Part shown: positions 7,225 through 12,620 of the stretch, piece after piece | Layout of the letters: every line of letters begins with the position of its first letter | Position numbering within the stretch: the first letter of the stretch is position 1 | Assembly: GCA_003561815.1 (NCBI GenBank) | Contig: PWVP01000229.1 | Location: forward strand, 1-13,603 | Reading direction: 5' to 3' | DNA length: 13,603 nt | Origin: Campylobacterota bacterium | Lineage (GTDB): Bacteria > Campylobacterota > Campylobacteria > Campylobacterales > SZUA-545 | The notes under the pieces: generated by a model | Told to the model about the DNA's origin: nothing | The model's input: the letters and a program-made list of their open reading frames with translations, nothing else | Databases searched by the model: none | Program-made: the position numbers and the translations under genes

Positions 7225-7545
7225 ATGTTTGAAGGTCTAAATATGGGCAACCTTGGTCAGATGATTGGTCAGATGCAGGAGAAGGCGCAGCAGATGCAGA
7301 GCGAAGCGGAGAAGCTCTCCTACACGGCCAAAAGCGGCGGCGGGCTGATTAGTGCCACCGTCAACGGCAAAGGGGAGGTGGTGGATCTGAGCATCGACGA
7401 CTCTTTGCTGGAGGATAAGGATGCGCTTCAGATTCTGCTCATCGGCGCCGTCAATGAGGCGATCGGCATGGCCGAGGCGGGCAAACGGGATGCGGCGATG
7501 CAGATGATGGGCGATCTAAGCGCCATGGCCCCTAAAAACGGATGA
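7225..7545 (+). CDS. YbaB/EbfC family nucleoid-associated protein
   Basis: A 106-residue protein of the YbaB/EbfC family, small dimeric DNA-binding proteins thought to act as nucleoid-associated factors. Seen: a methionine- and glutamine-rich N-terminal helix (LGQMIGQMQEKAQQMQSEAEK), then the family core GGGLISATVNGKGEVVDLSIDDSLLEDKD and the helix AVNEAIGMAEAGKRDAAMQMMGDL. The length is usual. AAGGGAG at 7214-7220 precedes ATG 7225. The stop overlaps the start of the PDZ gene in an ATGA junction, so the two are probably translationally coupled. In many other bacteria ybaB follows dnaX; here it belongs to the cell-envelope operon, as in C. jejuni. Confidence 0.93.
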   Translation: MFEGLNMGNLGQMIGQMQEKAQQMQSEAEKLSYTAKSGGGLISATVNGKGEVVDLSIDDSLLEDKDALQILLIGAVNEAIGMAEAGKRDAAMQMMGDLSAMAPKNG

Positions 7546-8582
7546 TTCGCGCCTTCGCGCTGATGGGGCTCTTAGGGGCCCTCTTGATGGCAGGGGAGTA
7601 TGCCGCCTGCTGTGAGGAGAAAAACCGCCTGGCGGTTGTCGAGCGCGCGGGCTTTAGCTTTTATGCGGTGGATGAGAACCGTCTGCTGTATGTGGGCAAG
7701 CTGCCACGGGGATTGCCCGATCAGTGGCGTATCGTACGGCACGATCCCCTCTTTGGCCTGACCCTCTATGAGGTGGCGCACGGGGCGACCCCTCTTGTTT
7801 TTCGCCCCATCGATCGCATCGATGAGCACCCCGATCGGCTCACGCTGGTGCAGGGGGGTGCGCGCTTTTCCGTTCGCTTTGAGCAGCATCAGGAGGGGTT
7901 TACCCCCGCACAGCTTAATCGCCCGGCTCAAGAGGGGGCGATTCTCTGTGCCCCCTGCTATGCGGTGATGGGGCTTGGCTACCGTGGCGGTGTGATTGAG
8001 AGCGATCTGCTCGAGCACTTTATCCACTTCTCAGGCCCCTCCTTTGCCTGGGGGGATCTTGGTTTCCGGCTGGCGCCGGGTAGCGCGCTGATTATGGCGG
8101 TGAACCCCTTTGTGGCGGATAACCCCTTTCTGCCCGGCGATCGGGTGGTGGCAATCGACACCGAGCGGGTCAGAAGCGCCGCCCATGCTGCGCGACTGCT
8201 CTTTACCCGCATCCCCGGCCAGGAGGCCAAGGTGCGCATCGAGCGGGAGGGGCAGGAGCACACCTATCGCGTACCGGTTGGTGAGCGCTTAGGTGGCGGT
8301 CGCTATGCCGATACCTTCTTGGAGCATCTAGGGTGGCGTCTGGATGAATCGCTCACCATCGAGGTGCTGGTTCACGAGGATGTGATCGGGCGCGGCGCGA
8401 TGCGTGTTGGCGATCAGCTTATACAGATCAACAACCATGTGGTGGAGGATGCCCAGAGCGCGATGGCGCTGCTTTCAGGCCATGAGGGGCCGGTGAAGCT
8501 GCTGCTTTCAAGGGATAACTTCCACTTCTTTATCCGCCTGGGCGAGAGGCGAGAACGGCTCGAGGAGATATTGTGGCGCTAG
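7542..8582 (+). CDS. Exported protein with two PDZ-like domains, function unknown
   Basis: A 346-residue protein with an N-terminal hydrophobic segment (residues 3-17, ending near AGEYAACC) that looks like a Sec signal peptide, so it is probably periplasmic. Two PDZ-like segments follow a beta-rich first half: about 165-248 (GDLGFRLAPGSALIMAVNPF, then LPGDRVVAID) and about 253-336 (IGRGAMRVGDQLIQINNHVV). There is no serine or metal protease motif, so it is a PDZ protein without a visible catalytic domain. Four cysteines form two close pairs, Cys23-Cys24 and Cys136-x-x-Cys139, which could be disulfides. A similar periplasmic protein (Cj1643) sits before ispA in C. jejuni. It overlaps ybaB by 4 bases and ispA by 10. 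Confidence 0.85.
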   Translation: MIRAFALMGLLGALLMAGEYAACCEEKNRLAVVERAGFSFYAVDENRLLYVGKLPRGLPDQWRIVRHDPLFGLTLYEVAHGATPLVFRPIDRIDEHPDRLTLVQGGARFSVRFEQHQEGFTPAQLNRPAQEGAILCAPCYAVMGLGYRGGVIESDLLEHFIHFSGPSFAWGDLGFRLAPGSALIMAVNPFVADNPFLPGDRVVAIDTERVRSAAHAARLLFTRIPGQEAKVRIEREGQEHTYRVPVGERLGGGRYADTFLEHLGWRLDESLTIEVLVHEDVIGRGAMRVGDQLIQINNHVVEDAQSAMALLSGHEGPVKLLLSRDNFHFFIRLGERRERLEEILWR

Positions 8583-9418
8583 AGGAGTTTGAGCACTATT
8601 TAAAGGCGAACCTGCCCCGTGCAGAGAGCTTTCACCCCCACTACGAGGCGGCACTGGCGAAGATGCTGCTCGCAGGTGGCAAGCGGTTTCGCCCCGCACT
8701 GCTTCTGGCGGTGACCGAGGGGATCAACCCCCTGATGCGCTCGGCGGCGATGCCGGTGGCGCTAGCGGTGGAGATGCTGCACACCTACTCGCTGATTCAC
8801 GACGATCTGCCCGCCATGGATAACGCTGCACTGCGCCGGGGCCATGAGACGCTGCATGTCGCTCACGATGAGACCACCGCTATTCTGGCCGGTGATGCGC
8901 TCAATACCCACGCCTTTTGGCTGCTAAGCCGTGCGCCGCTGGACGCGGCTGTGCGGGTGGCGCTGATTGAGACCTTAAGTGCCGATGGCGGTAGCGCAGG
9001 GATGGTGTTGGGTCAGGCGATTGATTGCCACTTTGAACGCCAGCGGCTGAGCGTGGAGCAGGTCGCCTTTATCCATCGCCACAAGACCGGCCGTCTGATC
9101 GCGGCAAGCTTGAAGATGGGCGCTTTGGTTGCTGGTGCCGAAGCCGCGCTGTGCGATCGGCTCTATGGGTTGGGAATGGGGCTGGGGCTCTTTTTTCAGG
9201 TGCGCGATGACATTATCGATGCAACCGAGGATGAGATTCAGGCGGGCAAAACCACCGGTGTCGATCGGGATAAAAACAGCTATGTCACCCTGCTGGGGCT
9301 AGAGGGGGCCCAAAAAGAGGCCGCAGCACTTGAGCAGGCGGCGCGAGCGTCGATCGATGCGCTTGAGCCTGCGCTTCGTGCGCGTTTACTAGCGGTGCTG
9401 GCAAACTACTTTAGCTAG
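8573..9418 (+). CDS. ispA: Polyprenyl (farnesyl/geranylgeranyl) diphosphate synthase, GTG start
   Basis: This enzyme condenses isopentenyl diphosphate with allylic diphosphates to give the C15 (or C20) precursor of undecaprenyl phosphate and quinone side chains. The 281 residues show GGKRFRP (35-41), the first Asp-rich motif DDLPAMD (77-83) in the DDxxxxD form of bacterial short-chain enzymes, GQAIDC (147-152), and the second motif RDDIID (Asp212, Asp213, Asp216), then GVDRDKNSYVTLLG. Tyr72, five residues before the first motif, suits a short product. MDNAALRRG stands where MDDDDLRRG is typical. GTG 8573 has GAGGAG at 8562-8567. It is the last gene of the operon; in C. jejuni tkt follows, here absent. 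Confidence 0.94.
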   Translation: MALEEFEHYLKANLPRAESFHPHYEAALAKMLLAGGKRFRPALLLAVTEGINPLMRSAAMPVALAVEMLHTYSLIHDDLPAMDNAALRRGHETLHVAHDETTAILAGDALNTHAFWLLSRAPLDAAVRVALIETLSADGGSAGMVLGQAIDCHFERQRLSVEQVAFIHRHKTGRLIAASLKMGALVAGAEAALCDRLYGLGMGLGLFFQVRDDIIDATEDEIQAGKTTGVDRDKNSYVTLLGLEGAQKEAAALEQAARASIDALEPALRARLLAVLANYFS

Positions 9419-9626
9419 CTTGCAAGGAGCGATCCAGACGGCGCAACCGCTCGATACGCCGCTGAAGAAGCGCAATCATCTCCTGAGCCTCCCCCAGGTC
9501 ACGGCTTTTAGGCCCCGCCTCACAGAGCGCTTCAATGCGCCGAAGCGTCTGTGTGAGCCGGGTGCTCTCCTGATTGAGCAGTGTCTGATGCGAAACAGTG
9601 TGCTGGTGGGGGTTAGCCGTCGTCAT
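9411..9626 (-). CDS. Small coiled-coil protein of unknown function
   Basis: A 71-residue protein that I do not recognise. The N-terminus is polar and histidine/threonine-rich (MTTANPHQHTVSH). Residues about 16-70 are a heptad-like helix rich in Leu, Arg and Glu (LTQTLRRIEAL, then MIALLQRRIERLRRLDRSL), suggesting a helical hairpin or coiled coil. There is no signal peptide or membrane helix. ATG 9626 has AAAGGA about 5 bases upstream, and its start lies inside the end of the 99-codon gene (14-base overlap), which supports a two-gene unit. Its last codons overlap the end of ispA by 8 bases on the opposite strand. I infer a partner or regulator role only from the tight coupling. Confidence 0.6.
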   Translation of the reverse strand: MTTANPHQHTVSHQTLLNQESTRLTQTLRRIEALCEAGPKSRDLGEAQEMIALLQRRIERLRRLDRSLQAS

Positions 9627-9912
9627 CGGAATCCTTTGAGCGTTTTTTTCTGACCCAACCGTTGCGTCTTAAAAAGTCATCATACTCGTCACCAAACTCA
9701 CGGGCCAGGAAGCTCCGATAGGACTTATCCGAGAGCGCAATGCCCGCCTCTTGCAAAATCTCAATCTGCTCTTTGATGCTCAGATTGGCATCGAGCATCT
9801 TCTGAAGACTCCCCTTGATCTCAAGAAGCTGGCTCCGCTTATGGTAGCGGCGCTGTTTTTGGCGCTCACGGATCCGCGCCTCAATCAGACGATCGAGATT
9901 AGCTTGGCTCAT
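9613..9912 (-). CDS. Small basic, possibly DNA-binding protein of unknown function
   Basis: A 99-residue protein. The N-terminal 35 residues are strongly basic (RIRERQKQRRYHKRSQ). Residues about 40-75 (LDANLSIKEQIEILQEAGIALSDKSYRSFL) read like a helix-turn-helix of the kind seen in small plasmid or mobile-element proteins (helix, Gly-x-x-hydrophobic turn, helix, Ser-Tyr-x-x-Phe-Leu). The tail is basic then acidic (VRKKRSKDSDDDG). The family is not recognised; the DNA-binding idea is inference from this pattern. No Shine-Dalgarno sequence precedes ATG 9912, but a TATAAA lies 6 bases before it on the coding strand, so the message may be leaderless. A palindrome covers both TATAAA and the start codon, suggesting autorepression. 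An in-frame stop lies 24 bases upstream, so the protein does not extend further. Confidence 0.65.
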   Translation of the reverse strand: MSQANLDRLIEARIRERQKQRRYHKRSQLLEIKGSLQKMLDANLSIKEQIEILQEAGIALSDKSYRSFLAREFGDEYDDFLRRNGWVRKKRSKDSDDDG

Positions 9913-9933
9913 AACGAGTTTATAACTTCGTTA
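9912..9933. promoter_or_regulatory. Bulged palindrome over the start of the 99-codon gene (possible operator or RNA hairpin)
   Basis: On the + strand TAACG-AGTT (9912-9920) pairs with AACT-T-CGTTA (9924-9933) around TAT: nine paired bases with one unpaired base. On the - strand it contains TATAAA and reaches the A of the ATG. It could be the binding site of a dimeric repressor or, in RNA, a hairpin limiting access to the start codon. A copy of the half-site, ATAACTTC then TTAAA, recurs at 9955-9967, 33 bases (about three helical turns) away. Confidence 0.5.
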
Positions 9934-10146
9934 AAACAGATTTGAATTTTACTCATAACTTCTTAAATTACCTTTTAATCTTCTGTAAAACATCACTATT
10001 TCCTCCGTTTTTGTAACAGATTGGTTTCGGTTAGAGGAGATATCGGCCAAAATAGCCGGTTATAAGGGGCATAGAGCAAAAATCAGTCCATACTAAGGGA
10101 TGATATACGGAAGATTAAGGAGGTTTAGCGGCAGAGAAGAAGGGGG
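9913..10146. other. AT-rich intergenic region between the small-gene pair and the ZIP gene
   Basis: 234 bases with no convincing full gene. The part next to the small genes (9913-10020) is about 27% G+C by hand count, against roughly 45% for 10021-10146 and far more in the flanking genes. It holds the palindrome, the leader peptide candidate and a repeated half-site. A 9-base inverted repeat, TTAATCTTC (9975-9983) and GAAGATTAA (10110-10118), brackets most of it. AACAGATT occurs at 9936-9943 and 10015-10022. The end of the ZIP gene has no clear intrinsic terminator here. Confidence 0.6.
9949..9993 (-). CDS. Possible 14-residue leader peptide upstream of the 99-codon gene
   Basis: ATG at 9993 is preceded by a strong Shine-Dalgarno sequence, GGAGG (10006-10002), with 8 bases spacing. 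The frame encodes MFYRRLKGNLRSYE and stops at TAA. The good ribosome binding site contrasts with the lack of one at the 99-codon gene 37 bases downstream. It could be a leader peptide controlling the downstream genes, or chance in AT-rich DNA. There is no run of one amino acid that would suggest classical attenuation. Confidence 0.25.
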   Translation of the reverse strand: MFYRRLKGNLRSYE

Positions 10147-10980
10147 CTAGACAAAATCAAAGAGCACCAATGAGAAGGCCATCAGCGCCATGCCGCCGAT
10201 CAGGCCACCGATCACCGAGTGGCCACTTCCATACTCCCTGGCCGCTGGCAGCAGCTCATCAAAGGAGATGTAGATCATAATCCCGGCCACCACCGCAAAG
10301 ACCACCCCCAAAGTGGTCTCGTTTAAAAAGGGCATCAGGAGCATAAAGCCTACCAGTGCCCCCAGTGGCTCGGCCAGCCCTGAGAGCAGCGCGTAGCCAA
10401 ATCCCTTTTTTCGGCTGCCGGTGGCGTGGTAGATGGGCAGCCCCACCGCGACACCCTCGGGGATGTTGTGAATGGCGACCGCTAAAGCGATCGGAATAGC
10501 GATTGTCGGGTCGACTAGAGCCACCGTAAAGGTGGCAAACCCCTCGGGGAAGTTGTGAATCGCGATGGCGACGGCGGTAAAGACCCCGGTGCGCTTGAGG
10601 GCGCGGGCTTTGTTGATCTGATCGTGGGTGGCATCGATACCAACAAACTCTGAGCCCTTATGGAGCTCATGGGGGTTGATATCCCCTGGCACCATCCGAT
10701 CGATCAGGGCTGTGATGCCGATGCCGGCAAAGAAGCAGAGCACCATATAGAGGTGGGCCATCTCATAGCCCATCGTCTCAAAGCTCTCCAGCGCCTCGGG
10801 CAAAATCTCCACAAAAGAGACATAGATCATCACCCCCGCCGAGAAGCCCAGTCCGATCGAGAGGGCGACGGTATCTTTCTGGCGGATAAAGAGCGCTAAA
10901 AGCCCCCCCAGGCCGGTTGAGAGCCCGGCTAGTAGTGTGAGGGTGAAAGCAAAGAGGATCGCTTCTGTCGTAAACTCCAT
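10147..10980 (-). CDS. ZIP-family divalent metal transporter, ZupT-like
   Basis: A 277-residue inner-membrane protein with about eight hydrophobic segments, the usual size of ZupT (zinc and other divalent cation uptake). The two metal-site helices are clear: HNFPEG at 142-147 (helix IV) and HNIPEG at 171-176 (helix V). An earlier acidic helix carries SFVEILPEAL (55-64), also typical, and its echo FDELLPAARE near the C-terminus. The loop at about 97-128 contains His104, His107 and His119 and several acidic residues, as ZIP cytoplasmic loops often do. It lies 36 bases after the phospholipase-type gene on the same strand. The GGAGGG next to ATG 10980 leaves unusually little spacing, but no other start fits the frame. 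The exact metal cannot be told. Confidence 0.92.
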   Translation of the reverse strand: MEFTTEAILFAFTLTLLAGLSTGLGGLLALFIRQKDTVALSIGLGFSAGVMIYVSFVEILPEALESFETMGYEMAHLYMVLCFFAGIGITALIDRMVPGDINPHELHKGSEFVGIDATHDQINKARALKRTGVFTAVAIAIHNFPEGFATFTVALVDPTIAIPIALAVAIHNIPEGVAVGLPIYHATGSRKKGFGYALLSGLAEPLGALVGFMLLMPFLNETTLGVVFAVVAGIMIYISFDELLPAAREYGSGHSVIGGLIGGMALMAFSLVLFDFV

Positions 10981-11016
10981 CCCTCCATCATGCCAAAAAG
11001 AGATTAAAGCCCCCCC
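10981..11016 (-). other. Short gap between the phospholipase-type gene and the ZIP gene
   Basis: 36 bases containing a G-run on the coding strand (11016-11010), a direct repeat TTAAAGC on the + strand (11004-11010 and 11017-11023) and TCTTTTT. I see no promoter or terminator strong enough to split the two genes, so they are probably cotranscribed. Confidence 0.4.
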
Positions 11017-12558
11017 TTAAAGCAGCCACTCGATGGGCATAAAGGCGAAGAAGCGCACGCGCTGGCGCTGCCAAAACCCGGTATTGGGCTCACGATCGTG
11101 GCGGATGATCCCCTCTTTAGTCTGCTCCAGCCAGTAGAGGCGACCGCGATCGTCTAAGCGCACCTCATAGGCGTTTTCGGGCACCCGTGCGGTGAAGCTC
11201 TGCTCGATCTGACTGGCCAGCTCGGGGCTTTTGATCACAAGCCCCAGCTCGGTGTTGAGATTGACCGATCGGGGATCGAAGTTAAATGACCCCACAAAGA
11301 CCCGCTTGCGATCGACGCTAAAGGTTTTAGCGTGCAGGCTTGAGCCGGAGCTGCCCAGTGGTCCGGGCCCTCTCATGGGTCGCTCCTCAACCGCCGGCAG
11401 GCGCTTCATCTCATAGAGGGTGACGCCGCCACGCAGAAGTGCTTTGCGCCGTTTAGCGTAGCCCGAGTGGACCAGCGGGACATTGGTCGCATCTAAAGAG
11501 TTGGTCAGCACCCGCACCTCGACCCCCTTCTGGGCCAGTGCCACCAGTGCGCGCGTACCTGCCTGGGTCGGAACGAAGTAGGGCGAGACCAGCTCCACAT
11601 CGGTGGTGGGCACACCGATAATCGTCTGAAGCTGGTGGCCGATAAGCCCCTCGGGCTTGGCCAGCCCCAGCCCTTTAGCCGGATCGTCGCTGACTATCCG
11701 CGTGGGTGCCCAGATGAGATCGAGCGTGCCCTCTAGCAGCTCGCGGATCACCATCCCCTCCTGCGCCCCGCTGAGAAAGGTCTCCGCCTCACGGCTCTGG
11801 CGCACATCGTGCAGCTTTGAGCAGAGCTTTTGGGGATCGGGGCTTTTGTGGATGATGCGATCGGCGGGGTAGGCGGAGTAGCTAACCCAGTAGCGATCAA
11901 AATCTCCGCTCAGTTCGCGCACCACCGGCCCCACCGCCAGCACATCCAGATCCGCAAAGAGGTAGCCATCCGCTGCGCCGAAGTAGCTATCGTCGATGTT
12001 GCGCCCTCCGATGATGGTCGCCTGCGCGTCGGCGGTGAAGGATTTGTTGTGCATGCGGCGGTTGGCCCGGGAGAAGTCGGTGATAAATCCCCACGCCCGC
12101 GATCCGCGATAGACGAAGGGGTTAAAGAGCCGCACCTCGATATTCTCATGATCGTGCAGGGTGATGAGGGTCTGATCGATCGAGCGGGTGGTGAAGTCAT
12201 CGAGCAGCAGACGCACCCGCACCCCGCGCTCGGCGGCCTCTTGGAGCGCTCCAAAGAGCAGCATGCCGGTCAGATCGCCGCGCCAGATGTAGTACTGCAC
12301 ATCCAGAGTGCTCTCGCTCGCTTCAGCCAGCTCCAGACGGGTGATAAAGGAGCCCGCACCACTGGGCAGGGCGTAGATGCCCGATTTTTCCGGGTGGGCT
12401 TTGGCCAGCGGGGCGATGCTCTGACCCAGAGCTGTCTGGCGGCTCTCCTGGGGCGAGAGGGCGCTGGAGTGGGGACGATCGGCCAAAGAGGGGAGGCGCG
12501 CACAGCCACTCAGAAGCGCGATAAGCAGCAGAAGGATGAGCGTACGAATCTGGCCTAT
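11017..12558 (-). CDS. Phospholipase D-family lipoprotein, cardiolipin synthase C-like; start codon unclear (ATA proposed)
   Basis: The protein has two HKD motifs: HNKSFTAD with His170, Lys172, Asp177, and HAKTFSVD with His409, Lys411, Asp416 (numbering from the proposed start). Surrounding blocks (IIGGRNIDDSYFGA, VLTNSLDATNVPLVHSGYAK, VFVGSFNFDPRS) and the ending MPIEWLL resemble ClsC (YmdC), which makes cardiolipin from phosphatidyl donors. The first ordinary start is TTG 12486 (489 residues), but the frame is open upstream and encodes a full lipoprotein signal, IRTLILLLLIALLSGC, with an LSGC lipobox. ATA 12558 stands 5 bases after GGAGG (12568-12564) and gives 513 residues; ATT 12549 is another option. 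No ATG, GTG or TTG precedes the signal. The family call is firm, the N-terminus inferred. Confidence 0.9.
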   Translation of the reverse strand: MGQIRTLILLLLIALLSGCARLPSLADRPHSSALSPQESRQTALGQSIAPLAKAHPEKSGIYALPSGAGSFITRLELAEASESTLDVQYYIWRGDLTGMLLFGALQEAAERGVRVRLLLDDFTTRSIDQTLITLHDHENIEVRLFNPFVYRGSRAWGFITDFSRANRRMHNKSFTADAQATIIGGRNIDDSYFGAADGYLFADLDVLAVGPVVRELSGDFDRYWVSYSAYPADRIIHKSPDPQKLCSKLHDVRQSREAETFLSGAQEGMVIRELLEGTLDLIWAPTRIVSDDPAKGLGLAKPEGLIGHQLQTIIGVPTTDVELVSPYFVPTQAGTRALVALAQKGVEVRVLTNSLDATNVPLVHSGYAKRRKALLRGGVTLYEMKRLPAVEERPMRGPGPLGSSGSSLHAKTFSVDRKRVFVGSFNFDPRSVNLNTELGLVIKSPELASQIEQSFTARVPENAYEVRLDDRGRLYWLEQTKEGIIRHDREPNTGFWQRQRVRFFAFMPIEWLL

Positions 12559-12620
12559 GATACCCTCCTCAATCTCTCGCTGATATAATGCCCAAAAATC
12601 TCTAAGGCGGCAACCAGAAG
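12559..12620. promoter_or_regulatory. Overlapping divergent promoters between the lipoprotein and NADH dehydrogenase genes
   Basis: On the + strand TGATATAAT (12581-12589) is a consensus extended -10 element for the flavoprotein gene, about 32 bases before its ATG; the -35 is poor. On the - strand TTGCCG (12613-12608) and CATTAT (12590-12585) are spaced by 17 bases and would give a start near 12578, just upstream of the lipoprotein ribosome binding site. The two -10 elements share five bases, so only one polymerase could bind at a time. The + strand element is convincing, the - strand one weaker. Confidence 0.5.

Noticed and set aside
9420..9653. A 77-codon open frame on the + strand after ispA
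   Set aside because: It is opposite the 71-codon - strand gene, has no ribosome binding site of note, and its product looks like low-complexity antisense translation. The - strand pair has better starts and overlap structure.
10037..10070. Possible hairpin ATCGGC / GCCGGT as terminator for the ZIP gene
   Set aside because: The stem is about six bases with a wobble on the + strand, weaker on the - strand where it would be needed, and no U-tract follows.
10100..10150. A 16-codon + strand frame (ATG 10100) similar at its start to the - strand leader peptide candidate
   Set aside because: It has only a weak AAGGG before it and no gene downstream on the + strand; the similarity is explained by the 9-base inverted repeat.
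11830..12588. A 252-codon open frame on the + strand opposite the phospholipase D-like gene
   Set aside because: The opposite strand encodes both conserved HKD-type blocks and a lipoprotein signal. The + strand product shows no family features and would read through the other gene's regulatory region.
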